In this document: piece after piece, positions 1 to 8,334 of the stretch
How the letters are laid out: each line of letters begins with the position of its first letter
Position numbering within the stretch: the stretch's first letter is position 1
Origin: Pandoraea vervacti
Lineage (GTDB): Bacteria > Pseudomonadota > Gammaproteobacteria > Burkholderiales > Burkholderiaceae
Direction: 5' to 3'
DNA length: 64,000 bases
NCBI RefSeq assembly: GCF_000934605.2
Contig: NZ_CP010897.2
Span: 3,906,001 to 3,970,000, forward strand
Notes under the pieces: generated by a model
What the model saw: the letters and a program-made list of their open reading frames with translations, nothing else
Told to the model about the DNA's origin: nothing
Databases searched by the model: none
Position numbers and translations under genes: made by a program

Positions 1-1
1 G

Positions 2-550
2 GTCGCGGCCGGTTACGCGGTGTATGGCCCGCAAACGGTGCTGGTGCTCACCACGGGTCATGGCGTGAACTGTTTCACGCTGGATCGCGAGATGGGCTCG
101 TGGGTGCTGACGCAGGAAGGTATGCGTATCCCGGAAGACACCAAGGAGTTCGCCATCAACATGTCGAACGAGCGCCACTGGTACCCGCCGGTGCAGCGCT
201 ACATCGGCGAGTTGCTGCAAGGCAAGGAAGGCGTGCGCGGCAAGGATTTCAATATGCGCTGGATCGCGTCGATGGTGGCGGACGTGCATCGTATTCTCAC
301 GCGCGGCGGCGTATTCATGTACCCGGCCGACAAGCGTGATCCGGACAAGCCGGGCAAGCTGCGCATCATGTACGAGGCCAACCCGATGAGCTTCCTCGTG
401 GAGCAGGCAGGCGGCGCCGCCACCAACGGCGTGCAACGCATTCTGGACATCCAGCCGCAGAAGCTGCATGAGCGTGTGGCCGTGTTCCTCGGCTCGAAAA
501 ACGAGGTCGAACGCGTGACCGGTTATCACCGCGAGGCGAGCGCAAAGTAA
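2..550 (+). CDS. fbp: fructose-1,6-bisphosphatase class I, C-terminal part (5' end outside window)
   Basis: Hydrolyses fructose 1,6-bisphosphate to fructose 6-phosphate in the cytoplasm, the committing step of gluconeogenesis. The frame is open from base 2, so this is the last 182 residues of a protein that is usually about 335 residues long. The fragment carries typical class I FBPase C-terminal blocks: NMSNERHWYPP, then RWIASMVADVHRIL followed by GGVFMYPAD, and the substrate-site stretch KLRIMYEANPMSFLVEQAGG. It ends in a stop, with no sign of decay. The next gene is a tRNA transcribed independently. Identification rests on recognising these conserved blocks; the N-terminal half cannot be judged. 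Confidence 0.95.
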   Translation, partial: VAAGYAVYGPQTVLVLTTGHGVNCFTLDREMGSWVLTQEGMRIPEDTKEFAINMSNERHWYPPVQRYIGELLQGKEGVRGKDFNMRWIASMVADVHRILTRGGVFMYPADKRDPDKPGKLRIMYEANPMSFLVEQAGGAATNGVQRILDIQPQKLHERVAVFLGSKNEVERVTGYHREASAK

Positions 551-707
551 CGCGCAGCGCAAGGCACGACACCCGGTCGGACGATCGTCGTCGCGCAAGC
601 CACGCACGCCGAAAAATTTTCGCGACGACGAGAGCGCAGGATCGCTGGAATTTCAAGGATTTACGCGTAATGCCCGCAAGCATCACAAAAAATCTTTGAA
701 AAAAGTA

Positions 708-735
708 GTGACAAATCCGGAAAGTCTGCTAATAT
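708..735 (+). promoter_or_regulatory. sigma70-type promoter for tRNA-Thr
   Basis: A GTGACA -35 element (708-713), a 16-nt spacer and a TAATAT -10 element (730-735) end 16 nt before the mature tRNA 5' end. The tract just upstream (690-707) is A/T-rich, as is usual for tRNA promoters. Inferred from sequence match only. Confidence 0.5.
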
Positions 736-751
736 CTCACTTCTTCGCAGC

Positions 752-827
752 GCCGGAGTAGCTCAGTCGGTAGAGCAGCTCATTCGTAATGAGAAGGTCG
801 GGGGTTCGATTCCTCTCTCCGGCACCA
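752..827 (+). tRNA. tRNA-Thr (anticodon CGU), CCA encoded
   Basis: A 76-nt cloverleaf. The acceptor stem GCCGGAG pairs with CTCCGGC, the D-arm is AGCTCAGTCGGTAGAGC, and the anticodon loop is TTCGTAA with anticodon CGT. The T-arm has the invariant GGTTCGATTCC core. Discriminator A824 is followed by genomically encoded CCA (825-827). The sequence closely follows the usual proteobacterial tRNA-Thr(CGU). No integrase or duplicated 3' end lies nearby, so it is not an occupied integration site in this window. Confidence 0.95.
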
Positions 828-874
828 GCGACTTACGCAGTCCCTGGTCATGCAAGCAAGACGCAGTCGTCAAC

Positions 875-909
875 AAAAAAGCCGCCCGAATTTATCGTGC
901 GGCTTTTTT
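875..909 (+). terminator. Rho-independent terminator after tRNA-Thr
   Basis: AAAAAAGCCGC and GCGGCTTTTTT form an 11-bp inverted repeat around a 13-nt loop. The A- and T-runs on either side make it potentially bidirectional. It ends tRNA-Thr on the plus strand and also lies just downstream of the minus-strand DUF1415 gene. Confidence 0.8.
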
Positions 910-995
910 GTTTTTGCCGTTTCGTACTTGTCGTCGGGGATCGTCCGCGCGTGCATGGCGCCGCCACGGCCCACGGCGATCCGATCCTCACGCCG

Positions 996-1670
996 TCATC
1001 CTTTGCGACCGTCCTCGCCTGCTTCATCGATGACGTTGTCGTTCGCGCCCTCTTCGTCCTCGGCGGGCTGCGCCATCCATTCGTGATATCCCGCGGAACC
1101 CATCTTGCGCATCAACGCTTCGTTACGTTCGTAGATTGTCTCGGCGTCCGGGAACGCGGCGACAGCGCGGTCGATGCTCGCTTCGCGCAGCAAGTGCAGA
1201 ATCGGATACGGTGACCGATTCGTGAAGTTCTCGACGTCATCCGGCGCAGTGCCTTCGAACTGATAGTCGGGATGAAAGCTCGCGATCTGTAGTTCGCCTT
1301 CCAGATGCAACTGCCTGAGCATGCGCTCGGCGAAGAACAGCGCGTCGTTGTACTCATGAAAGTCGAGCAAGGCGTGCGGCAGGATCAGCAGCGTCGTGTC
1401 GACGTCTTGCGGGTCCGCCTCCGATAACCACTGCAATTCCCTCTCCAGATCCAGCAGCGCGCCCTCCATGTCGCGCGCCGCGCTCACCACGTAGTGAACC
1501 TGATCCTTGACGTGGACGGCCTTGGCGAACGGGCAGAGGTTGAGCCCGATCACCGCGCGCGTGAGCCAGTGACGCGTCGCCGCGATCACGGCCTCGCTGT
1601 CCTGTGCGCTCGCCGTGTGAGCCGCTACGTCTGTCGCCGAAGCGGGCGCCGAAGTTTTCTTGTCCGACAT
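996..1670 (-). CDS. DUF1415 family protein
   Basis: A 224-residue cytoplasmic protein of the DUF1415 family, which is widespread in proteobacteria and has no established biochemical function. Residues 1-30 are an Ala/Ser/Thr-rich extension. The family core follows, with the hallmark NLCPFA at about residues 44-49, a block DTTLLILPHALLDFHEYN, and the motif FHPDYQFEGTAPDDVENFTNRSPYP. The tail after residue 200 is acidic (AEDEEGAND). ATG at 1670 is the first start in frame. A TACAAT-like -10 element lies upstream on the minus strand at 1704-1709. The gene stands alone and diverges from the ankyrin-like pair. Confidence 0.85.
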   Translation of the reverse strand: MSDKKTSAPASATDVAAHTASAQDSEAVIAATRHWLTRAVIGLNLCPFAKAVHVKDQVHYVVSAARDMEGALLDLERELQWLSEADPQDVDTTLLILPHALLDFHEYNDALFFAERMLRQLHLEGELQIASFHPDYQFEGTAPDDVENFTNRSPYPILHLLREASIDRAVAAFPDAETIYERNEALMRKMGSAGYHEWMAQPAEDEEGANDNVIDEAGEDGRKG

Positions 1671-1763
1671 GTGAAATGCATCGCAACGAATCGTGAATAC
1701 CGCATTGTAGTTCGCCTGCGCGCCCGCATCGGCATGTCCGCGGTCGATAGCTTCCCGGCGTGA

Positions 1764-3068
1764 ATGCCAAAACGCGGCCTCGTCTTATGCGCAACCATGC
1801 CGCCTTTGCACCACACGCCGCCAACAGCGCTCATCACCATGCCCGGAACGCCACCCATCCCCACCTGTGCCCACAGCACCAGTTCGCGCGACGACGTCAC
1901 CTCGTCCTCGTCTTCCTCCTCTTCCTCCTCTTCCGCAGCGCCCAACTGGCAGGCCGGCAGGGAGCCGCTTGCCGCGATGTCGCTCGCCGAACTGCTCGAT
2001 ACGCAGCACACACAACCGCTTCGACCGCCCCGCTATCGCACGCAAGACATCTGGAACGTTCTGGTCAACGCGCAGACGTACGCCGGCCGGGAGTTGCGCG
2101 ACGCATGCGACAAGGCGTCGCCCAATGGACCGTTGTTTCTTGAAATGGTCACGCTGCTCACCACGCAGGAAAGCGAGCGCACCGTCGACAGACTGGTCGA
2201 TGCCGGCATCTTTCTGATGCCCGATCTCGCGCGAAATCTGCGGGCCGACGACGCGGCGCTGCTCCGCAGCACCGAAGGGCTGCTGCTCTGGCTGCAATAC
2301 GCGGCCACCCCGACCGGATACCTCAACGTGTTCGACGGGTCGGACATCTTCGGCACCACCGCCGTCAGCGACCGGACACGGATCGGTAAGATCCTGCGCA
2401 TTCTGGTCGCGTGCGGGCGCGACCGGACCGACACCGCGCCGTCGGCCATGTTGGAAATGCCACCGCTCAATCCGCTCGCCCATCTGTGCAGTCAGGTCGC
2501 GCCGCATTGGTTGCGCCGTCTGTTCGAACTCGGGGTGAATGCCAATCAACGTAGCCAGCGCGGCATGCCGCTGACCGTGGCCGCCATGCGCGCCGAAGCA
2601 GTGCGCCTGCACAACGCCGGACAAGACGTGATGCATGCCCACGGCTCGCTGCATCGCCTCGCGGAGCTTCTGAAGCGTTACGGCGGCGATTTGATGGCGC
2701 AGAACCGTCGCGGCGTGCCGTCCGTCGCGCTGCTCACCTTCCACGGGCTGTGCGGCGCGGCCGAAGCGCTGCTTGCCTGCGGCGCCGATCCGAACGCGCC
2801 GGACCCGAACGGCAATACGCTGATGCACCATCTCGCCCACGCCTCCCGACTTCATCAAGACCCGGCGCATGCCGATAACGCGCAACTCGCCCGCTACATG
2901 CTGCGGGTCGCCTTGCGTTATGGCGCCGATCTCGACCGCGTGAACGGCGCCGGGTACACGGCACGCGAATGGGTGCCCGAGACCGTTTCGCTCGGCACGC
3001 AGATCGACATTGCGTTTCTCGTCACGACACGCGCCACGGCATTTCGTCGCATCAAGACGCTCGGCTGA
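1764..3068 (+). CDS. ankyrin-like repeat protein with serine tract, paralogue 1
   Basis: Function unknown. Up to 434 residues; none of the candidate ATGs (1764, 1797, 1839) has a clear ribosome-binding site, so the start is uncertain. A run of eleven serines (coding bases about 1903-1935, a TCC/TCT/TCG tract) sits near the N-terminus, with no signal peptide. The body is helical. The last third carries degenerate ankyrin-like motifs, such as GVPSVALLTFHGLCGAAEALLACGADPNA split over two helices, then NGNTLMHHLAHA and ALRYGADLDRVNGAG. The next gene is a clear paralogue: both share RELRDxC, LLxSxxGLxLWLxYAA, ILVACGRD, LAHLCSQVA-type and GVNxNQ blocks. A eukaryote-like repeat protein in tandem copies suggests a secreted effector, but no secretion signal is visible. 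Confidence 0.75.
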   Translation: MPKRGLVLCATMPPLHHTPPTALITMPGTPPIPTCAHSTSSRDDVTSSSSSSSSSSSAAPNWQAGREPLAAMSLAELLDTQHTQPLRPPRYRTQDIWNVLVNAQTYAGRELRDACDKASPNGPLFLEMVTLLTTQESERTVDRLVDAGIFLMPDLARNLRADDAALLRSTEGLLLWLQYAATPTGYLNVFDGSDIFGTTAVSDRTRIGKILRILVACGRDRTDTAPSAMLEMPPLNPLAHLCSQVAPHWLRRLFELGVNANQRSQRGMPLTVAAMRAEAVRLHNAGQDVMHAHGSLHRLAELLKRYGGDLMAQNRRGVPSVALLTFHGLCGAAEALLACGADPNAPDPNGNTLMHHLAHASRLHQDPAHADNAQLARYMLRVALRYGADLDRVNGAGYTAREWVPETVSLGTQIDIAFLVTTRATAFRRIKTLG

Positions 3069-3113
3069 TCCCGTTTTCAGACCTTTGTCAGGCAACGCCC
3101 ACTTCCAATCGCC

Positions 3114-4892
3114 ATGCCCTTCTCCCCTTTCCCGTCGATGACGCCGCCGTCCACGATGACATCGCCTCTGAACGACGTCCCGCCCCATAACGTTGCGTCG
3201 CCGGACATCGCCACGACATCGCTGCGCAACCTCACACTCGACGATTTGCTCCGGACGCTGCGCGAAGGGCAATGCTCGTCGCAGGTCGCATGGGAGACGT
3301 TGATGAGCCTCACCAGCGCCGCGGGCCGCGAACTGCGCGACAGTTGTCTGATCGCGCGTCCGACCGACCCGCAAGGGCTGGCATTTTCGATGGCGACGCT
3401 ATTCTGCAAGCCTGAACGGCGTAGAACGCTTGCCGATCTCGACAGCGCAGGCATCTTCGTCGATCGCTCGCGCAGCGCACGACTGGCCCCCAAAGACGCC
3501 GCTCTGCTGATGAGCGACGACGGCCTCCGACTCTGGCTTCGCTACGCGGCGGCCCCTTCGGCCTACCCGACGCTATTCGTCGACACGATCATGGCGCACG
3601 CCCCAGGCACCGAACCGGCGCCCACGGTGGAGCGCGCATTACGCGTGCTGGTGGCCTGCGGGCGCGACACGACCACCGACGTCCCCATTTCGGAATTGCC
3701 CGGCGATGTATATCCACCGCTCTCCCATCTGTGCAGCCACGTCGCCGTGCAATGGCTGCCATCGCTGCTGAATTTCGGTGTGAACCCCAATCAACTGACG
3801 GCTGGCGGCGTGCCCCTGGTCGCCACGGCGCTGGCCGCAGAAGCCGAGCGCCTTCATTCGCAGGGGCATGACCTGCTGATCGCGCAGGACTCGCTTTACC
3901 GTCTGGGCAAGACGCTGTACTCGCACGGCGCGGGTCTCGCCACACCGTCCCGCAAAGGCTCCCCGCCCGCCATGCTGCTCGCCCTGAACGGCTACTGCGC
4001 CGCCGCCGAGGTCCTGCTCGGACTGGGCGCCGCGTGCAACACATCGGAAGGCAATCAGAGCGGCAACACGCTGATGCACCAGCTCGCAGCGGCCACCCGC
4101 CAAAAGACATACTCGTTCACGGCGTTCTTCCTCCTGAGCATCGCCTTACGCTACGGCGGCGACCCCGACCAGAAGAACCACGCTGGCGTGTCCGCCATCT
4201 CGCTGCTACCGGACAGCCTTTCGCACTACGTGCGTATTAGCCAGAAGATGATTTCCCAGGCACGCGAGCGCGCGCTGCACGTCATTGCCAATCCCCGACC
4301 GAAGTCCGCCGAGGAATCGGATGGCACGCTGCCGACCGTCAGTGCTTCCCTCATGTCGCTTGCCAAACGTCTGTGCGACGGCGGGCACGACCCGCTGCGC
4401 CCGCATGAAGCGCTGTTCCAACAGGTCGAGTCGCTCAAGCAGCAGGGCGTCGACATGACGCAGTTGCATCGGGACGGATCGCCTCCCGTGCTCTGGCTCA
4501 CGCTGCGCGGTTACTGCGGCGCGGCCGAAGTCCTGCTCGCGCTGGCGCCGGACTGCAACGTGCCCCGGTTCGAAGGCAATACGCTCATGCACTTCCTCGC
4601 CGTGGCGACACGCCGTCCCGGTGATGCCATCTATGCCGATTACATGCTCAACACGGCGCTTCGCTACGGCGGCGACCCCACGATCTGCAATCACGCCGGG
4701 CATTCCGCCATCGCGTCGCTGAGCGCCGAGCGGGCCCGCTTCATCCGTGCGGGGATGGCCTTCATCGCCCAGACACGCAAGAGCGCGACGCTGACGGTCA
4801 ACGCCCGCCACACCTCCTACGCGCGCGCCACGCCGATGACGCAAGCGTCTCCTGACGCTTCCCTCGTGCGGCATTCCGTCGCAACCTCTTAA
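3114..4892 (+). CDS. ankyrin-like repeat protein, paralogue 2 with internal duplication
   Basis: Function unknown; 592 residues, 45 nt downstream of its paralogue and probably co-transcribed. The first 370 residues parallel the whole of paralogue 1. The ankyrin-like module then occurs a second time, at about residues 285-395 and again at 430-545. Both copies hold GxSPPxxLxLxGYCxAAEVLLxL, GNTLMHxLAxATR, ALRYGGDPxxxNHAGxSAI and a terminal helix ending in AR. So this gene is paralogue 1 plus one extra module. No signal peptide, transmembrane segment or Shine-Dalgarno is evident; ATG 3114 or the in-frame ATG 3138 are both possible. Its stop codon overlaps the first base pairs of the upstream NsrR-type operator of hmp. 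Confidence 0.75.
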   Translation: MPFSPFPSMTPPSTMTSPLNDVPPHNVASPDIATTSLRNLTLDDLLRTLREGQCSSQVAWETLMSLTSAAGRELRDSCLIARPTDPQGLAFSMATLFCKPERRRTLADLDSAGIFVDRSRSARLAPKDAALLMSDDGLRLWLRYAAAPSAYPTLFVDTIMAHAPGTEPAPTVERALRVLVACGRDTTTDVPISELPGDVYPPLSHLCSHVAVQWLPSLLNFGVNPNQLTAGGVPLVATALAAEAERLHSQGHDLLIAQDSLYRLGKTLYSHGAGLATPSRKGSPPAMLLALNGYCAAAEVLLGLGAACNTSEGNQSGNTLMHQLAAATRQKTYSFTAFFLLSIALRYGGDPDQKNHAGVSAISLLPDSLSHYVRISQKMISQARERALHVIANPRPKSAEESDGTLPTVSASLMSLAKRLCDGGHDPLRPHEALFQQVESLKQQGVDMTQLHRDGSPPVLWLTLRGYCGAAEVLLALAPDCNVPRFEGNTLMHFLAVATRRPGDAIYADYMLNTALRYGGDPTICNHAGHSAIASLSAERARFIRAGMAFIAQTRKSATLTVNARHTSYARATPMTQASPDASLVRHSVATS

Positions 4893-4918
4893 TATGCATT
4901 TTATTTGCATCTTATAAT
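4889..4918 (+). promoter_or_regulatory. hmp promoter with NsrR-type operator in the spacer
   Basis: A 23-bp near-palindrome at 4891-4913, with left arm AATATGCATTT and right arm TTTGCATCTT, matches the enterobacterial and betaproteobacterial NsrR consensus (two 11-bp half-sites AANATGCATTT). It lies between a weak -35 TTAATA (4889-4894) and a consensus -10 TATAAT (4913-4918), spacer 18. A bound repressor would block the promoter. NsrR is an Rrf2-family NO-sensing repressor and hmp is its classic target. The regulator gene is not in this window. Confidence 0.75.
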
Positions 4919-5044
4919 GACCTCGCCGGGCCCTTGAATGTAGTGATCGTGAATGGAGCTTTGGGGACCGGCGTCCGAATGCCGCACCGCGAATCGATGC
5001 AGCGCTGTCGCGGTGCCGATGCCACAGCCATAAGTTCGACCAAA

Positions 5045-5067
5045 AAGATGCATTTCACTTGCATCTT
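5045..5067 (+). promoter_or_regulatory. second NsrR-type operator, just upstream of hmp start
   Basis: A 23-bp near-palindrome with left arm AAGATGCATTT and right arm CTTGCATCTT, separated from the upstream operator by 131 bp and ending 7 nt before the ribosome-binding site AGGAG (5075-5079). It is as good a match as the first. It could act as a roadblock, serve an internal promoter, or support looping between the two sites. Confidence 0.7.
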
Positions 5068-5086
5068 AAAACTCAGGAGTCTTTTC

Positions 5087-6289
5087 ATGCTTTCCGCCGC
5101 TTCCCGCCCCTACATCGACGCCAGTGTCCCGGTCCTGCGCGAACACGGCCTTGCGATCACGCGCCACTTTTACGCGAGCATGTTCGAAGCTCATCCGGCG
5201 CTGCGCAATCTTTTCAATATGGGCAATCAGGCAAGCGGCGCGCAGCAGCAATCGCTGGCCTCGGCCGTGTTTGCTTACGCGGCGAACATCGACAATGCCG
5301 CCGCGCTGGCACCGGTACTCGAGCGTATCGTTCACAAGCACGTGTCGGTCGGCATCACGCCGGCGCATTATCCGATTGTCGGACGCCATTTGCTTGGCGC
5401 CATCAAGGCCGTGCTCGGCGACGCCGCCACCCCCGCGCTCATTGCCGCCTGGGACGAAGCCTACTGGCTGCTCGCCGGCGCATTGATCGCCGCCGAAGCA
5501 CGCCTGTCGGAGAAGACGCACGCCCCGCTGGGCAGTCTGCGCGAGTTGGTCGTGGCCGACGTCGACCGCGAAACCGAGCACGTCGCGTCTTACTATCTGC
5601 GGACTCCGGAAGGTGGCTCCCCCGGCGAGTTCACGCCGGGGCAATATGTCAGCGTCTCGGTCACCCTGCCGGACGGTGCGCAGCAGCGCCGCCAGTACAG
5701 TCTGTCCGATGCGCCGCAAGCGCCGCACTGGCGCATCACTGTCAAGCGTGAAGCGGCGAACGACACGAAACCTGCGGGTCAGGTATCGAACTGGCTGCAC
5801 GCCAATCTCAAGGCGGGCGACCGTCTTCTGGTCAGCCCCGCTTATGGGGAATTCACGCTGCCGCAGTCCGATACCCGAGCGCTCGTGTTGCTGAGCGCCG
5901 GTGTGGGCATCACGCCGATGATGTCGATGGTCGCGGCGCTGGCCGCACAAGGCTCGCGTCGCGAAGTGCTGTTCGCGCACGCGGGACGCAACGGCGCGCA
6001 CGTCGCGCTTCGCCGTCACCTGGCATACGCCGCCCGGCAACTGCCGCATCTGCGCGTCGCGACATTCTTTGAAACGCCGCTGCCGAACGAGCGCGAAGGC
6101 ATCGACTACACCTTTGCCGGGCGCATGGACATTGCGCGCCTCGCCCTGCCAAGCGATGCCGATTACCTGCTGTGCGGCCCATCCGCTTTCATGCAGACGC
6201 AATGGCGTGCGCTACGCGATGCCGGCGTGCCCGCGCAGCGCATGCACCGCGAGGTCTTCGGCCCGGATGCACTGGAGCACTTGCTGTAA
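5087..6289 (+). CDS. hmp: flavohaemoglobin / nitric oxide dioxygenase
   Basis: Converts NO plus O2 to nitrate using NAD(P)H, protecting the cell from nitrosative stress. ATG 5087 is chosen over the longer frame from 4934 because AGGAG precedes it and the resulting 400-residue protein has the family length and numbering. Residues 1-140 are the globin domain, with Tyr29 (B10), Gln53 (E7) and proximal His85 in IVHKHVSVGI. The FAD domain has RQYSLSD, and the NAD(P) domain has GVGITPMMSM and ends in EVFGPD. Two NsrR-type operators lie in the leader, so NO induction is expected. It is monocistronic, followed by a strong terminator. Confidence 0.95.
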   Translation: MLSAASRPYIDASVPVLREHGLAITRHFYASMFEAHPALRNLFNMGNQASGAQQQSLASAVFAYAANIDNAAALAPVLERIVHKHVSVGITPAHYPIVGRHLLGAIKAVLGDAATPALIAAWDEAYWLLAGALIAAEARLSEKTHAPLGSLRELVVADVDRETEHVASYYLRTPEGGSPGEFTPGQYVSVSVTLPDGAQQRRQYSLSDAPQAPHWRITVKREAANDTKPAGQVSNWLHANLKAGDRLLVSPAYGEFTLPQSDTRALVLLSAGVGITPMMSMVAALAAQGSRREVLFAHAGRNGAHVALRRHLAYAARQLPHLRVATFFETPLPNEREGIDYTFAGRMDIARLALPSDADYLLCGPSAFMQTQWRALRDAGVPAQRMHREVFGPDALEHLL

Positions 6290-6331
6290 TCGCCAGACGC
6301 CATCGCAAGCCGCTTCGGACAGCATCGAACG

Positions 6332-6370
6332 AACGAGGCCCCGGACGATCCGCCGGGGGCCTCGTTATTT
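6332..6370. terminator. bidirectional terminator between hmp and the phosphodiesterase gene
   Basis: AACGAGGCCCCGG (6332-6344) pairs with CCGGGGGCCTCGTT (6353-6366) with a single bulged G, followed by ATTT. It lies between the convergent ends of hmp and the minus-strand phosphodiesterase. Confidence 0.75.
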
Positions 6371-6390
6371 CGTTCGCGCGCGAGGATCGA

Positions 6391-7218
6391 TCAGTCGATC
6401 AGCGCGCCCGACGCATCGTAAAACGGATGCGCGCCGCCTGCGTCGTCGACGAAGGCCAGATGAGAGACGAGCCCGGTCTGCGGCGTGTACCGATGCAACT
6501 GGAAGGCAGGCGGATCGAGCACCCATGCCGAAGGCCCCCCGTCACGCAGATCCAGGGCCACCTGATGCGCAGGTGACGGACACACGCTGGCAACGGTGCC
6601 CGCGAAACGCGTGTGAATCGGTCGGTGCACGTGTCCGCAAATCACCCGCTCCACGTTGTCGAAACGTTTCACGATGGCGGCCAGCTTTGCCGCAGCGGCG
6701 GGATCGAGTGCCTGGACATCCATGTGCTCGATGCCGCACAGAAACGGCGGATGGTGCATGGCGATGACCGTCGGCGTTCGGGTATCGCTCGCCAGCGTCG
6801 CGTCGAGCCAGTCGAGACGCGCGTCGCACAATTTCCCGCCGCCGTTGGGCGGATCTTGCGTATCGAGCGCCACGACCCGCAGCGGCCCGAGCATCGCGGT
6901 GTATTGCACGAACTCGCCCGGGTTGCCGAGGTAGGTATGCTCGGGGAAGACTTCACGCAGCGCGTCACGCCCATCGTGATTGCCGATCACGAGGTAGTAC
7001 GGGATTTGCAGCGGCGCGAGCAGGCGACGCAAGTGCGCGTACTCCTCGCGAGCGCCGAAGTCGACGAGATCCCCCGTGAGCACCACGAAGTCGGGACGCG
7101 GTTCCAGCGTATTGAGGCGCGCCACACAGCGTTCGAGGTAAGCGGCGGTATCGACGCGGCGGTACGCCAGCTTGCCGGGGCGTTTGATGTGAAGGTCGCT
7201 GATTTGCGCGAACAGCAT
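6391..7218 (-). CDS. GpdQ-like dinuclear metallophosphodiesterase
   Basis: Calcineurin-type cytoplasmic phosphodiesterase, 275 residues from ATG 7218. An upstream in-frame start at 7248 would overlap the ABC ATPase gene and lacks a ribosome-binding site. Metal ligands are all present: Asp8 and His10 (ISDLH), Asp50 (GD), Asn80 and His81 (GNHD), His156 (MHHPP), His196 and His198 (GHVH). The first five match the active-site numbering of Enterobacter GpdQ (Asp8, His10, Asp50, Asn80, His156) and the length is nearly identical. GpdQ hydrolyses glycerophosphodiesters and other phosphodiesters; CpdA (cAMP) is a more distant alternative. It is the last gene of a LacI-ABC importer operon, 7 nt after the ATPase gene, which points to hydrolysis of the imported compound. 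Confidence 0.85.
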   Translation of the reverse strand: MLFAQISDLHIKRPGKLAYRRVDTAAYLERCVARLNTLEPRPDFVVLTGDLVDFGAREEYAHLRRLLAPLQIPYYLVIGNHDGRDALREVFPEHTYLGNPGEFVQYTAMLGPLRVVALDTQDPPNGGGKLCDARLDWLDATLASDTRTPTVIAMHHPPFLCGIEHMDVQALDPAAAAKLAAIVKRFDNVERVICGHVHRPIHTRFAGTVASVCPSPAHQVALDLRDGGPSAWVLDPPAFQLHRYTPQTGLVSHLAFVDDAGGAHPFYDASGALID

Positions 7219-7225
7219 GAGCAAT

Positions 7226-8269
7226 TTATCCGTGAAGCGAAAAGACATGGGCGGCGGGCAGCGACAGCCCCACCTTGTCGCCGACGCGGCACTCGCGACG
7301 GCTGGAGACTTCGACCAGCACCGAACCGGCAGCGGACACGCCGGTGAGCGTCAGACGCGTACGATCGCCAAGAAACTGCACCGCTTCGACCTGGCCTGTG
7401 AGCGTGGCGTCGTCTGCGGGGACGACGACGGCGTCCTCAGGACGGAAGTAAAGTTCTTCCACATCCGCACGCACCGCCGGACACGCCAGACGACCGCCTT
7501 GGAGATGAAAATGACCGTCGCGCCACACGCCCGCCAGACGGTTGAGCGTGCCGACGAAGTTCGCCACATGACGCGAGGCGGGCTGGTAGTAGATGTCGCG
7601 GGGCGCGCCGATCTGCTCGATTCGCCCGGCGCTCATCACCACGATGCGATCGCCCAGCGCCATGGCTTCGTCCTGATCGTGCGTGACGTAGACCGTCGTC
7701 ACGCCGAGCCCGCGCAGCAGGCGGTCCATATCGGCGCGCACGGTTTCACGCAGCTTGGCGTCCAGTGCCGTGAGCGGTTCGTCGAGCAGCAACACGCGCG
7801 GCTCCGGCGCGAGCGCGCGCGCCAGCGCCACGCGCTGCTTCTGTCCGCCGGAGAGCTGTGCGATGGCGCGGTCTGCGTAAGGCGTGAGATGCACCAGATC
7901 GAGCAACTCGTCCACACGCTTGTCGATCTGCGCCGAGGGCAGACCGCGCAGCTTGAGGCCGTACGCGACGTTGCCGCGCACGGTGAAGTTCGGGAACAGG
8001 GCGTAGTTCTGGAAAACCATGCCGACACGGCGCTTTTCGATCGGCAGGCGCGTCACGTCCTCATCACCGAAACGCACACGGCCGCCGGCATCGGGGCGCT
8101 CCAGACCGGCAATCATGCGCAGCGTCGTGGTCTTGCCGCATCCGGACGGGCCGAGCAGCACCAGTGTTTCGCCCGCGCCGATGGTCAGGTCGAGCGGTTG
8201 CAGAACGGTATTGCCGTGAAAGGTCTTGGCACAGCGTTCGAGGTGAATCGGGATGGAAGTCAGTTTCAT
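7226..8269 (-). CDS. ABC importer ATP-binding protein (PotA/FbpC/PhnT type)
   Basis: Energises the importer encoded just upstream. It has 347 residues from ATG 8269; a much longer open frame to 8521 runs back into the permease gene and is rejected. Walker A is GPSGCGKTT (40-48), the Q-loop is VFQNYALFPNFTV, the signature is LSGGQKQR (139-146), Walker B is VLLLDEP (159-165) and the switch is VTHDQDEAM. A C-terminal TOBE-type regulatory domain follows from about residue 240. This architecture is shared by spermidine/putrescine, ferric iron, sulfate and 2-aminoethylphosphonate importers, so the sequence does not fix the substrate. The operon order is regulator, binding protein, two permeases, ATPase, phosphodiesterase. 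Confidence 0.9.
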   Translation of the reverse strand: MKLTSIPIHLERCAKTFHGNTVLQPLDLTIGAGETLVLLGPSGCGKTTTLRMIAGLERPDAGGRVRFGDEDVTRLPIEKRRVGMVFQNYALFPNFTVRGNVAYGLKLRGLPSAQIDKRVDELLDLVHLTPYADRAIAQLSGGQKQRVALARALAPEPRVLLLDEPLTALDAKLRETVRADMDRLLRGLGVTTVYVTHDQDEAMALGDRIVVMSAGRIEQIGAPRDIYYQPASRHVANFVGTLNRLAGVWRDGHFHLQGGRLACPAVRADVEELYFRPEDAVVVPADDATLTGQVEAVQFLGDRTRLTLTGVSAAGSVLVEVSSRRECRVGDKVGLSLPAAHVFSLHG

Positions 8270-8334
8270 CGTCAAATCCTTGGCATTCGGTGTGCGTGCA
8301 GCGCAACCGCGAAATCGGAGGCGATCAGCGGCAC

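Noticed and set aside
752..827. tRNA-Thr as an integration site of a genomic island
   Set aside because: No integrase and no repeated tRNA 3' end downstream in the window.
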